Part shown: piece by piece, positions 34,101-38,791 of the stretch
Layout: each line of letters starts with the position of its first letter
How positions within the stretch are numbered: position 1 is the stretch's first letter
Source of the DNA: Spisula solida
Lineage: Eukaryota > Mollusca > Bivalvia > Venerida > Mactridae
Direction: 5' to 3'
Length of the DNA: 64,000 bases
Assembly (NCBI GenBank): GCA_947247005.1
Contig: OX365949.1
Location: 18,727,130 to 18,791,129, forward strand
Position numbers and translations under genes: made by a program
The notes under the pieces: generated by a model
The model's database searches: none
What the model saw: only the letters and a program-made list of their open reading frames with translations
Told to the model about the DNA's origin: nothing

Positions 34101-36462
34101 CATAATCTATTTCGAGACCGATCTTCACATCAGAAAAGTTTTGAGATTTTCAAGGTCAAAGTGTTCAGGAATGATTCATCAAAACCGTTTTTGTTTTTCA
34201 TATTAATGTCTTTATGTCAATGTCCACAGGGGTCATCTACAAAGATACGAATACCATTTCAAACATAAAGTTATCAGATCCTTGGCCAAACACTTTTCTT
34301 TGAACGGGAGGCATAATAATAAAGAATGACTTTGCTGGTTTGTTTGATCCAAGATTTCAAAACACAATCTACCATAAATCATTGCCGGGTATTTGTTAAA
34401 TATTATGTTGCCACAGAGAGTCACAGAAAGCAAAACAGTGTACAGTCTTCTTCCAACGGGAGGCATAATAATAATGAATGACTTTGCTGATTTGTCTGAT
34501 CCAATATTTCAAAACACAATCTACCATAAATCATTGCCTGGTATTTGTTATTATGCTGCCACAGACAGTCACAGAAAGCAAAACAGTGTACAGTCTTCTT
34601 CCAACGGGAGGCATAATAATAATGAATGACTTTACTGATCCAATATTTCAAAACACTATCTGCCATAAATCATTGCCTGATATTTGTAGTTATCATGCTG
34701 TTAAAGAGTCACAGAAACATACAAGCCATTAGTTTTATAAAACCTGATATAAGCACCATCTTACTACTATACGTTTAGTCAGATACCATTTGACAGAACA
34801 CATCCGTTTTATCATGCTCTCCAAATAGACCTTAACAATATTAGCGTGATTAAATGAAAAATGATCATATAAAAGATAATTATTTACATTCCAGTATCGT
34901 TTTACTACTTACCCATATTAGTAAATGTTGTTGAAGGACATATGTAAACTATATTAATGTACAAGATATGCTAACTAATTAGCAACATTTTTAAAATGCC
35001 ATTATATACTAGTGCTAAATCGGGAACTATCTGTTGAGTGTAAGTGTACTGATGTTATAAAGTTCTGTTGTTGATGAGAAAAAAGGCACATGAACCCATT
35101 GAACAGTCACCCCTAGGATGTCAAGCTTATTAGAATGTTGTGTGGAAATGACAGTTAACAACAGCGATGTTGGCTTCATTAAAAGCCATTTCATGGACCT
35201 CATTTAGTGTTGACCCCTCAGGCTTCCAGACTTCTTACCCATCTCTGGTTCATCTTTTTGTTAATAACTTGTCGGATAACTGAGTGTAGCTGTTTTAATG
35301 GTGTACTATAATTGCATTGGATGGAGGATTGATCGGGAAGTTCGTATACAAATGCTGCGAATTGTGTTTTTTGCTCATAAAGAATAATAAATAATAACAC
35401 CATAATCAATTTTAGATGAAGATAATACATGCAAATCAGAAAACTAAACGACGTCACATAACGTCAAACGCAATTTAATTTGTATGTTTGGCGCAATTCT
35501 CTACGTAGTCGCCACAAAAAGCAACGAATTTCTGATTTTCGACAACTAGCTCTATCGTACAGATCCCATGCACAGTTGAAGGCGAAATGTCGAATTTGCT
35601 GTCAAAATGTCTAAAGATGTTACGTCTGTCTTTTCGGATGATTTCTCTCACTTTTCACATACACACGAAATCACTGTCGAAGACCAGCCTTTACTTTTGT
35701 TGTCTTCAATTGATATTGTGTACTCTTTTAATCGTTTGTGCCATTTGGAGGTGACTGTCGGGCTATACACTTTTAAACTCTCGCGTATATTCAATACTTC
35801 ATTGGTTTCAGTCGGTGTTTTCCATATTCCCAAGCATCGGCTTGATATTGCTCTTCATTCCATTGTCACTCGTTGGCGCCATGATGCTGCTTCCGTCTCC
35901 GTGACTGTTTAGATCAACACAGTGCTAATTTAAAGGCGGATATAGAAAACAACATTATATTTTACGGCAATGATAAGTATAAGTGGTTCAGCTAGCGACA
36001 TGGAAATATATTTAATTCCTCAAAATTTTCATCTGGTGTAAATGTTTGTCAATATGGAACATAACTTAGTAGTACGTGGTTTTCAAAATTACTTGCATTT
36101 GTGTAATATTTTTTAGTTTTAGTTCATAATTATGTGTCGAGGTGGTAAGAGTTGAGAGAGATATGGTTGTATTAAACTCCAAATGTAGGCAAGTAATGTT
36201 TGATAACCTGTTTACATGTTTACAGGTACCAGCATTTTCTGAGGGACATGTTGTTGGCGATATACGAGCTTTCTACAATCTGTATGGACAGGAACATTCA
36301 TTGACTGGTAGAGCCATAGCTAGAATATTCCATGGTATAGCTAGTCCTTGTTTCCCAGCAACCACTTGGGGGCGTGTCAGAAGATTCTGGCGTAGTCATC
36401 TTGATGTGGACTTTAATGCTATTATGAAATTAGCAACAAGAGAACTGATAGCATTTAGATGA
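3706..36462 (+). CDS. RECQL4: RECQL4 helicase, C-terminal 432 codons (six exons, 5' end outside window)
   Basis: RecQ-like ATP-dependent DNA helicase of the nucleus, known in animals for roles in replication initiation and genome stability. The joined exons are 3706-4147, 4654-4784, 24290-24455, 25434-25614, 28581-28722 and 36226-36462. Exon phases agree at every junction and the total is 1299 nt including TGA. Landmarks shared with vertebrate RECQL4, in order, are CPGHERALPIQ, TLLCYLELH, GGPAQLQAVA, CPPVAVAIA, SVEFSVVEISDTMGWDSG, VEFSDLAYHFRTPGDF, RAIARIFHGIASPCFPA and RRFWRSHL. The RecA-like helicase lobes and the Sld2-like N-terminus are missing because they lie upstream of base 1. Family assignment is very secure from colinear conservation; the exact splice sites are inferred from GT-AG plus phase. 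Confidence 0.95.
4654..4784 (+). CDS. RECQL4: RECQL4 exon whose 3' end seeds the 77-bp repeat array
   Basis: The exon has 131 nt. The acceptor is TTTAAAG ending at 4653 and the donor is AAG|GTATGT at 4785. It completes the glycine codon split with the previous exon and ends in phase 0. It encodes TLLCYLELH, a WLE motif and GGPAQLQAVAKK, all colinear with vertebrate RECQL4. The next exon, at 24290, starts CPPVAVAIA and continues the conserved order exactly, so this first donor is the one that makes the normal protein. Bases 4708-4784 are the founding copy of the tandem array that follows. In this copy 4708 is A rather than G, so its upstream edge is not a donor. Confidence 0.93.
4708..5630 (+). 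repeat. 12-copy 77-bp tandem repeat of a RECQL4 exon end and its 5' splice site
   Basis: The units start at 4708, 4785, 4862, 4939, 5016, 5093, 5170, 5247, 5324, 5401, 5478 and 5555; the last is 76 bp. Unit 1 is coding exon; units 2-12 lie in the intron as normally spliced. Donor-like GT dinucleotides preceded by AAG fall at 4785, 4862, 4939, 5016, 5093, 5170, 5247, 5324, 5401, 5478, 5555 and 5631. The first eleven are AAG|GTATGT and the last is AAG|GTGTCT. Each unit also holds GCTAACTGTAG or GCTAACTGTGG, which in the TAG form resembles a branch point plus acceptor. Units 3, 4 and 5 match units 9, 10 and 11 in their private variants, so the array also has a six-unit (462-bp) higher-order duplication. 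Confidence 0.97.
5631..6797. other. Intron sequence after the 77-bp array, nothing recognised
   Basis: AT-rich intron DNA with TA-dinucleotide stretches near 6690-6735. No exon, repeat family or RNA gene is supported. Confidence 0.5.
6798..7130 (+). mobile_element. tRNA-headed SINE
   Basis: Starts with a tRNA-like head (about 6805-6880). It has an A-box match, TGGCCTAGAGG, near 6812 and a B-box match, GGTTCAACCCC, near 6857, spaced as in RNA polymerase III promoters. The acceptor stem does not pair well, so it is not a tRNA gene. The body that follows includes GTGTGAATTGGTACCTG and an internal GAGATAAATAGTCTCC hairpin, then GGCTGAACGGCTGAACTGCTG. Target duplications were not identified. I cannot name the SINE family. 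Confidence 0.75.
7131..7885. other. Intron sequence, nothing recognised
   Basis: AT-rich, with T-rich homopolymer stretches near 7780-7870 just before the 23-bp minisatellite. No gene seen. Confidence 0.45.
7888..8478 (+). repeat. 23-bp minisatellite, about 25 copies
   Basis: The unit is close to TGATCAGTCATTGTCAGTTAT plus two bases, with degenerate copies at the edges. Because 23 is not a multiple of 3 while 69 is, a 118-codon open frame runs through part of it with a 23-residue period. That frame is a repeat artefact, not a gene. Confidence 0.92.
8479..9659. other. Intron sequence, nothing recognised
   Basis: Mostly unique-looking AT-rich DNA. A short stretch at 9083-9125 (CTCGACCTTT..AACAGCTGATAT) resembles 58302-58340, suggesting another low-copy repeat. 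Confidence 0.4.
9660..10245 (+). mobile_element. TATGCCCCC/ATCTTTGATGAG family element with ~150-bp internal repeats, copy 1
   Basis: Contains TATGCCCCCTATCTTTGATG at about 9876, a TCGGTCGGTC tract, and roughly 150-bp internal repeats built on TTTCCGTTTAATAACTCAAG, TTTACATGGAGGTTGGTCAG and AGGTCAAAGGTCAAGGTCAC. The same architecture is seen in the fuller copy at 44755-45325. Non-coding. The layout resembles bivalve pearl/Helentron-associated elements. Confidence 0.75.
10235..11160 (+). mobile_element. TCTGTACTCTAAC family element with ~150-bp internal repeats, copy 1
   Basis: Four imperfect internal repeats each carry GTCTGTACTCTAA, TCATCCGATCGTCTTCAAAC, GGGCATAATATCTAGGCC and TTATGGGCCTTTAATTACC. 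It ends with GGCGTATTTTGTGACATTTTGGC and GGGCTGCCATGGGGCATAC. A second copy is at 25905-26690. Confidence 0.75.
11161..11715. other. Intron sequence with a G11 run
   Basis: No exon or family seen. A G homopolymer lies near 11605-11616, just before the 36-bp minisatellite begins. Confidence 0.45.
11716..12375 (+). repeat. 36-bp minisatellite, about 18 copies
   Basis: The unit combines GATCTCTAGATGTTCACATG and CATGGCCTCCCATACA or close variants. As 36 is divisible by three, open frames run through it on both strands with a 12-residue period (152 and 133 codons). They have no starts, composition or context of a gene. An irregularity with GATGTTCACAGATGTTCAC is at about 12325. Confidence 0.94.
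12376..12955. other. Intron sequence, nothing recognised
   Basis: AT-rich; no repeat family or exon supported. Confidence 0.45.
12956..13420. repeat. Degenerate cluster of CCAGTGGAAT / ATTCCACCAG words
   Basis: ATTCCACCAGAATCATTATT occurs twice (near 13029 and 13066) alternating with TTCGCTGGAG or TTTGCTGGAG. The related words GGATTCCAGTGGA and GGATTCCGATGGA appear at 13297-13340, with their complements upstream. It reads as a decayed short repeat with inverted members. Confidence 0.5.
13421..13819. other. Intron sequence, nothing recognised
   Basis: AT-rich; nothing supported. Confidence 0.4.
13820..14568 (+). mobile_element. TATGCCCCC/GTATCGATAGATCGG family element, four ~165-bp internal repeats
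   Basis: The 5' end pairs TATGCCCCCCGTATCGATAG with GATCGGGAGGCATA as a hairpin. Four copies of a roughly 165-bp unit then follow (starting near 13884, 14053, 14218 and 14383). Each has TTCTTGTCCGGGCTATTTCT-like sequence, CTTCATGGATAGCTTCACTA and CAGTTATGCCCCTTG. A sister element starts immediately after. Confidence 0.85.
14569..15175 (+). mobile_element. TATGCCCCC/GTATCGATAGATCGG family element with a different ~175-bp core
   Basis: Same terminal hairpin as its neighbour, but the core is a roughly 175-bp unit present about twice (14637 and 14812). It carries AACCCAAATTGACCGTTTCT, CTTCATACTTGCATGGAT-like and ACTCTCCACACGCCTGTATC. It ends with GGCTTCCACGGGGACATAAG. A third family member at 24718-24970 has this same core. 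Confidence 0.8.
15176..15793. other. Intron sequence with a fragment of the GCTCACCTGAGC family
   Basis: At 15264-15430 there is TTTTAGCTCACCTGGAG followed by two short palindromes, GCACTACGTAGTGC and GCGCTCGGTAGCGC. This matches the start of the family seen at 54764. At 15600-15660 a segment resembles the short repeat at 62300-62480. No gene. Confidence 0.4.
15794..16040 (+). mobile_element. TAGTCCCC-family short element, copy 2
   Basis: The 5' TTAGTCCCCTACCGGC and its inner hairpin partner CCGGAGGGGACTATAGG are intact, and the copy ends AGGGGACTTCTGTATTGC. It lacks the CCGTC-rich stretch of copies 1 and 3. Confidence 0.8.
16041..17210. other. Intron sequence with a repeat shared inversely with 29040-29135 and three CRE-like palindromes
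   Basis: Bases 16228-16315 contain AAAATAAAGGAGTAAGTGGAA and CAACGGAGGTGTTTATCAT, found inverted at about 29050-29130. TGACGTCA at 16399-16406 and 16420-16427 and a broken third at 16441 form a 21-bp triple repeat. The rest is unremarkable. Confidence 0.6.
17211..18335 (+). mobile_element. Dispersed element with ~340-bp and ~111-bp internal repeats
   Basis: A roughly 340-bp unit is present about twice (17410-17755 and 17756-18100), with TTATGGAGTCATCTGCCCAT-like, GCTTTCAACTTGAAAGT, GATGACCTACATCTACTGAC and TTATTCCCCTTTTCTG blocks. A 111-bp unit follows twice (about 18120-18230 and 18231-18325), with GCAAGGGTACTAT, AGCACTCGT and GGTGGTGCTCTTGTTATG. Open frames here are short and non-homologous. 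Confidence 0.75.
18414..18840 (+). mobile_element. TAGTCCCC-family short element, copy 3, with a nested ~150-bp insertion
   Basis: The copy matches copy 1 at both ends but is interrupted between about 18487 and 18636. The insert begins with GCCAACATCCAATGGTTTAT and ends with GTAAACCCCAAATGTTGG, which are imperfect inverted repeats. Its middle has the palindrome CACATAAACCAGTTTATGTG. Confidence 0.8.
18841..19146. other. Intron sequence, nothing recognised
   Basis: Short gap between the TAGTCCCC element and the 35-bp minisatellite; no feature supported. Confidence 0.4.
19147..19668 (+). repeat. 35-bp minisatellite, about 15 copies
   Basis: The unit reads TATGGGAATTCAGTTTGATA then CTGACAGTGTTACAG. 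A variant with GGGAAGTTCAGGCTGATAC recurs three times at 70- or 105-bp spacing, showing multi-unit duplications. Confidence 0.94.
19669..20179. other. Intron sequence, nothing recognised
   Basis: AT-rich; nothing supported. Confidence 0.4.
20826..20915 (+). other. tRNA-like fragment (possible SINE head)
   Basis: GTTAGTCGAGTGGGTAAGCA resembles a tRNA D arm and A box; GGTTCTACACCC lies where a B box would be but deviates from consensus. No clean cloverleaf can be drawn. Confidence 0.3.
21218..21310 (-). other. tRNA-derived fragment on the minus strand
   Basis: Read on the minus strand, the A-box-like GTAGTGTAGTGG is followed about 45 bases later by a perfect B-box-like GGTTCGATCCC. The acceptor and T stems have mismatches, so it is a SINE head or tRNA pseudogene rather than a working tRNA. 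Confidence 0.45.
21781..22170. other. Intron sequence, nothing recognised
   Basis: AT-rich; nothing supported. Confidence 0.4.
22171..24012. repeat. TTCATGAA-rich tract, interrupted by a dispersed element
   Basis: Dense, irregularly spaced copies of GTTCATGAAC, TTCATGAA and CATGAACAGTTCATGAAC fill 22171-22545, reappear at 22885-22915, and again at 23930-24005. The words are near-palindromic, so the tract can fold in many ways. The element at 23198-23925 sits inside it. Confidence 0.8.
23198..23925 (+). mobile_element. Dispersed element E, copy 1, with 43-bp terminal hairpin
   Basis: It begins CACATAAATGCTGCATTCTG and runs colinear with 37708-38350. Shared landmarks include CATCGGCTGGGACATGTTAA, CTTCAGCGTCAAATGAACTG, GCGACGTAAC and CATCTGCAGAGTC. 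It ends in a hairpin whose arms (23798-23840 and 23883-23925) differ at two positions across 43 bp with a 42-base loop. Non-coding; family not recognised. Confidence 0.85.
24290..24455 (+). CDS. RECQL4: RECQL4 exon: C-terminal domain
   Basis: The acceptor is TACTTTCAG ending at 24289 and the donor is TCAG|GTAGGT at 24456. The exon enters in phase 0 and leaves with one base of a glycine codon. It encodes CPPVAVAIAKARKEGK, then VEFSVVEISDTMGWDSG and a KKELKLLQW stretch, each matching the order in vertebrate RECQL4. The exon follows a roughly 19.5-kb intron filled with repeats. Confidence 0.94.
24515..24695 (-). pseudogene. 3' end of an RTE-like LINE reverse transcriptase
   Basis: On the minus strand the frame reads RKRGRPKETWRGIV, then KAMEQAWKEAEKTARDRS, then a stop and WRKL. 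This is the signature C-terminal tail (GRP..TW...A.DR..WR) of RTE-type LINE proteins. Only about 55 residues remain. It lies inside the intron between exons 24290 and 25434, opposite in orientation to RECQL4. Confidence 0.75.
24718..24970 (+). mobile_element. TATGCCCCC/GTATCGATAGATCGG family element, truncated copy
   Basis: Has the 5' hairpin (TATGCCCCCGTATCG and GATCGGGTGGCATA) and one core unit with ACCCAAATTGACCGTTTCTT and GAACACTCTCCACATGCCTG, as at 14569-15175. It breaks off near 24970, where CG-rich words similar to 21640-21730 begin. Confidence 0.8.
25434..25614 (+). CDS. RECQL4: RECQL4 exon: C-terminal domain, VEFSDLAYHFRTPGD region
   Basis: The acceptor is CTCACAG ending at 25433. 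The donor is AGAG|GTTTGT at 25615, a weaker match to consensus than the others. The exon supplies GG to finish the split glycine and ends with AG, which the next exon completes to serine. It encodes VEFSDLAYHFRTPGDFSTEE, colinear with the vertebrate VEFSELAFHLRSPGD segment, followed by a charged helix-like stretch. The donor is called from phase; no alternative donor preserves the frame into the next exon. Confidence 0.92.
25659..25904 (+). mobile_element. Fragment of a GCTCACCTGAGC-type dispersed repeat
   Basis: It follows a C12 run at 25647-25658 and ends in GCAGGTGAGCGACCCTAAGGGCCC, the same kind of 3' terminus as at 33625-33655 (GGTGAGCGACCTATGG..GGGCCCTCTTG). Confidence 0.55.
25905..26690 (+). 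mobile_element. TCTGTACTCTAAC family element, copy 2
   Basis: Two internal units share GCCTTGTCTGTACTCTAACT, GTGCGATCGTCTTCAAACTT and ATCTAGGCCAAGTTTGATTA with copy 1. The 3' end ACGGGCGTATTTTGTGACAT also matches. An AT-rich interior stretch separates the two parts. Confidence 0.75.
26745..26875 (+). mobile_element. Short repeat A, copy 1
   Basis: Contains GATATTGTGCTGTGT, TTCTGTGCTCGGCTGGTTAA and GTTGAGTGCT, ending in TATAATCATTTTGC. The same block is inserted in a LINE at about 49517-49658 and is found inverted at 62302-62480. Confidence 0.7.
27040..27120 (+). repeat. CTAC/CTGCC microsatellite
   Basis: Low-complexity pyrimidine-rich run of CTACC, CTGCC and CCCAC units. Confidence 0.85.
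27121..27632. other. Intron sequence, nothing recognised
   Basis: AT-rich; the word ATGATATTCCATATATG recurs just before the following TIR element. Confidence 0.4.
27633..28300. mobile_element. ~670-bp element with ~45-bp terminal inverted repeats
   Basis: The left end (27633-27678) contains ATATGAGCCGTTCTCCAGAA and the right end (28257-28300) is its inverse, with a few differences. The right third is homologous to 411-645. The left part holds a separate mariner-type insertion at 27694-27784. A 128-codon open frame overlapping the right end resembles nothing known and is probably fortuitous. Confidence 0.7.
27694..27784. mobile_element. 91-bp mariner-type MITE
   Basis: Terminal inverted repeats TACGAGGGACGTTCATTTAA (27694-27713) and TTAAATGAACGACCCTCATA (27765-27784) match at 18 of 20 positions. 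The TACGAGGG start and TA ends are typical of mariner termini. Too short to code. Nested just inside the left TIR of the 27633-28300 element. Confidence 0.75.
28581..28722 (+). CDS. RECQL4: RECQL4 exon: charged segment before the C-terminal domain
   Basis: The acceptor is ACATTTCAG ending at 28580 and the donor is TCG|GTAAGT at 28723. The exon has 142 nt, completing a serine codon and then 47 codons, ending in phase 0. It encodes a lysine- and glutamate-rich segment with LKEILNEYFDKQDEGD, comparable to the vertebrate LKDLLGRYFEEEEGQ stretch. Weaker conservation than the flanking exons is expected for this part of the family. Confidence 0.9.
28743..29253. mobile_element. ~510-bp Tc1-like MITE
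   Basis: The left end is CAGTGCCCACCAAAAATAAG preceded by TA. The right end, reading outward on the minus strand, is CAAAGCCCACCAAAAATAAG, flanked by TA at 29254-29255. These are Tc1-type terminal inverted repeats. The interior has no transposase and contains, at about 29040-29135, an inverted copy of the 16228-16315 repeat. Confidence 0.75.
29254..30187. other. Intron sequence, nothing recognised
   Basis: AT-rich intron DNA; a stretch at 29470-29660 (CATTGGTCGGATTTCAATAA, CAGAGTTATAGCTCTTTG) resembles the body of GCTCACCTGAGC-type repeats. No exon. Confidence 0.4.
30188..31368. mobile_element. ~1.2-kb element W with inverted ends, copy 1
   Basis: The left end (30188-30375) and right end (31227-31368) are inverted relatives. 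GTGATCATTTTTCATTG and ATCAGGTTTTATAATAACTA on the left match CAATGAAAAATGATCAC and the AACCTGATAT region on the right. The interior has AGCAACATTTATAAGATGCC and a thrice-repeated GACACAAGAACATGG phrase. No coding capacity. Confidence 0.65.
31369..31800 (+). repeat. Element W, partial copy 2
   Basis: Repeats the interior of copy 1 (ATAAAATGCCATTATATACT, ATGGAAATGACAGTTAACAA) directly downstream of it, ending at TTTAGTGTTGACCCCTCAGG, which also ends copy 3 near 35221. Confidence 0.7.
31801..32958. other. Intron sequence with a GATA microsatellite
   Basis: A run of TAGA units lies at about 32062-32087. The rest is strongly AT-rich and unrecognised. Confidence 0.5.
32959..33660 (+). mobile_element. 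Dispersed repeat ending GGTGAGCGACC..GGGCCCTCTTG
   Basis: Internal AAGGTCAAGGTCATACTC-like blocks and the 3' terminus CAGGTGAGCGACCTATGG plus GGGCCCTCTTG put it with the fragment ending at 25890 and more distantly with 1-412. Non-coding. Confidence 0.6.
33661..34303. other. Intron sequence, nothing recognised
   Basis: Contains GACCTTGACCTTGACATT-like repeat words but no clear element boundaries. Confidence 0.4.
34304..34715 (+). repeat. ~150-bp tandem repeat, 2.7 copies
   Basis: Units start at the CGGGAGGCATAATAATA word near 34305, 34457 and 34605. Each continues GAATGACTTT, ATTTCAAAACACAATCTACC and GAAAGCAAAACAGTGTACAG. The third is truncated and runs into element W copy 3. Confidence 0.85.
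34716..35250 (+). mobile_element. Element W, copy 3
   Basis: Begins ACATACAAGCCATTAGTTTT and follows the order of the right end and interior of copies 1 and 2, ending GTGTTGACCCCTCAGGCTTCC. It also contains the CATCCGTTTTATCATGCTCT block that is inverted in the left end of copy 1. Confidence 0.7.
35470..35912 (-). pseudogene. Mariner-family transposase remnant, internally deleted and frameshifted
   Basis: On the minus strand the reading goes NIKPMLG, then after a frameshift KTPTETNEVLNI, SKWHKRLKE and SIEDNKSKGWSS, then after another shift VREIIRKDRR and SPSTVHGI. This is the order of the N-terminal helix-turn-helix half of mariner transposases. It passes almost directly into KFVAFCGDYVEN, which resembles the last residues of such proteins. 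The catalytic D,D(34)D core is therefore absent. The remnant lies antisense in the last RECQL4 intron. Terminal inverted repeats were not found. Confidence 0.75.
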
Positions 36463-37010
36463 TAACCAATAAAATATTAAAAATGATGATAAATAAGGGT
36501 GGAATTATATAATATCAACGAATCTACTTATAAGTTACTTTGATCTTTCAACTTCTTTGACTTATGAGTGTGTGTATGTCAGGAGTTAACGGAAGCCTGT
36601 TTCATGGGCAATTTTTGTTGGAAATTCATGTTTGTTTATATGATAAATCGCCCTTTGATCTTTGGGATGGTGACCTATTGGTATAAGAGGACAATCTGAT
36701 TCTTTCTCTATTGAATGTTACAAAATGCCTCATAGATTAGACATTGCCACACGTTCATTATTATAATGGGTTTTGAACAAATCATTTTGCCCATTATAAG
36801 GTTAGTTTAAACTGATAATTTAAGACGTTTGTACACATTTAAAATGTTTAGATTAGATTACTGAATTGTACACTATCTTTGCATTTTTAACTGTGTTCAT
36901 CCATGGTCGTATCGGATTAATATGATTTATCTTCTTGATGTTTTATTATTTAAAAATGTTATGCTCTGTTCTATCGATTTTGAAAATAAAACCTTAAATT
37001 ATGCAAACTG
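36226..37010 (+). CDS. RECQL4: RECQL4 terminal exon: conserved C-terminus, stop and 3' UTR
   Basis: The acceptor is GTTTACAG ending at 36225 and phase is 0. Coding runs 36226-36462 (78 residues plus TGA). It contains DIRAFYNLYG, RAIARIFHGIASPCFPA, RRFWRSHL and LATREL, a near one-to-one match to the vertebrate RECQL4 C-terminus. The 3' UTR end is placed near 37010 because AATAAA at 36985-36990 is followed by a T- and GT-rich stretch. An earlier AATAAA at 36468-36473 lies only five bases after the stop and is a less convincing signal. The UTR end is an inference. Confidence 0.93.
36985..36990 (+). terminator. Probable RECQL4 polyadenylation signal
   Basis: A canonical AATAAA lies 523 bp after the RECQL4 stop codon and is followed within about 30 bases by GGTTTTTGTTTTTTC, a plausible downstream GU/U-rich element. 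A closer AATAAA at 36468-36473 exists but would leave almost no 3' UTR. Confidence 0.6.
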
Positions 37011-37707
37011 GTTTTTGTTTTTTCTTTAGCACACCTGGAAATGAAGTGATCATGTTGAGCTTTTAAGGAACGTTTGATATTTCAGAATGCAAAGTGTGAA
37101 CATTGCAGTAACATTGATTGAATCCATAAAATCTTGTTGTCAGCATTGAAATGTGTATCGTCATCGCTAACAGTTTGCAATGTATGTTCTAATTGATGTT
37201 GTTGTTATCTGTATGTCTTTCTTCATTCCTGCTAATAAAAAGGCGATATTACCTTATCTGACCACAGACATGCTAATGTTAAGGACCGGTTATGTATTAG
37301 CAAGTATCACATATGCTCAACGCGTGGAGATAAACCTCCTGGTGACGTCAACAACCAAACAATGAGAACATGCCCGGACATCATCAAAATGTACATAGGT
37401 TTGTAACAAACATCAGGTTCATGACCATACAGACATGATTTCAAAATATCTGAGTGTATCCTATATAGAGAGAAGGTTGTGCAGCGGCCATGATCAGCTG
37501 CAACGGACATGACGTCGCAGGAACTTGCATCTATGTTTGCTGTGACAAATGTAGAAAAACTGGGTACCAGCTTTCATAACGTCATTTCCGTTGTGGCTAA
37601 GCTTCGGGGCTTTACTCAATGTGTTGCTTCAGTTCGGGTGTTTACACATCAGTAAACGCCAACAAATGGTCGTTTAATCCTATAATAATTCCAACTTTGT
37701 GTATTTT
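37011..37707. other. Downstream flank of RECQL4, nothing recognised
   Basis: No exon or repeat family seen between the inferred polyadenylation site and element E copy 2. Confidence 0.45.
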
Positions 37708-38356
37708 CACATAAATGCTGCATTCTGATTGGATGAAACGGTCATGTGACTGGTCGATCATATCCCGATGAAGCAGCTCCGTATGCAAATCAATTGAAGG
37801 ACTACTTCTTCATTCATTTTAAATCTAGCTTCGTTCATCGGCTGGGACATGTTAATGTACTTCAGCGTCAAATGAACTGTAATTCCAATTTTATTCGTAA
37901 CAACTAAATAATTTTCAATAAGATTTAAATGATAAATTTAAACAAACCCTCATTATCCATGTGGTAAGAAGTCGACGCCCATAACAAAAACTTTTATGAC
38001 GTAACGTTTGTTATTCGCGACGTAACGTACGCAACGTCGCCTTAAAGTTCCCGCCAAAATGTAATTATTTTGAAATACAAACGCATTTACGGAAATTATA
38101 ATGTAAGTTATATTCTAATAGCGTTAACACACGTTTTTCGTGTTTTGACATCTGCAGAGTCACCCGGGAGCGTTGCTGCCCCCGCGCTGATTGGTTTGGT
38201 ACTTAATTTAGCTTCGTTCATCTCCGGGGACAACGGATTCCTACGCCACGACTAAACAACACGATGGAAACAGTTGAGTCCCTATATAAAATTAACAACA
38301 CTTAATTTTTTATTGTAATTATAAGAATTGAATATTGAGTATTCAATTCTTAAATA
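37708..38356 (+). mobile_element. Dispersed element E, copy 2
   Basis: Colinear with 23198-23925 from CACATAAATGCTGCATTCTG to the terminal AAGAATTGAA word. The terminal hairpin is shortened to AAGAATTGAATA, a five-base loop and TATTCAATTCTT. It has an additional segment near 37745-37795 (CTGGTCGATCATATCCCGAT) that copy 1 lacks. It lies outside RECQL4, downstream. Confidence 0.85.
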
Positions 38357-38628
38357 TACGTCATAATGTGTAGCTGCATGTGCACCTAATACGAGCATTT
38401 CGATTCAGATTTGTCCACTATTAGCTCACCAGTATGATCCTTGCTTTGGCTAATTCACAAATGTGGAATATCCGTGCCAGGTTGGTGCATTTGAAGCTCG
38501 ATGGTGATAGAATGATGGAACACTGAATGAAGCTGAATCAATGCAGTATGAAATGCCAACAAAACGATATGATAAATCGAAATGTAAATTGTGTCGTTTG
38601 AACGATAAGATCGAACTTCATTTAGGAC
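38357..38628. other. Intergenic sequence, nothing recognised
   Basis: Short unannotated gap between element E and a foldback. Confidence 0.4.
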
Positions 38629-38791
38629 ATAGATCGCAGTTTTGCGTGATATACCAGTGAATAGATCACGGTTTAGAGTTCATATGCGTAGGAATTAATC
38701 ACGAAGGCCGTAGGCCTGAGTGATTAATAACTGCATATGAACGACAAACCGTGATCTATTCACCGGTATATCACGCAAAACTGCGATCTAT
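38629..38791. repeat. Foldback with 59-bp arms
   Basis: Arms 38629-38687 and 38733-38791 pair along almost their whole length (ATAGATCGCAGTTTTGCGTG at the outer edge). About four mismatches are visible. The 45-base loop holds a smaller inverted pair, ATTAATCAC and GTGATTAAT. Confidence 0.9.

Noticed and set aside
35607..35912. 101-codon plus-strand open frame
   Set aside because: It is antisense to the mariner transposase remnant, which has motif support.
36142..36225. RECQL4 coding extension upstream of the last exon
   Set aside because: The open frame continues into the intron, but conservation starts at the acceptor at 36225 and the phase from exon 28581-28722 fits only there.
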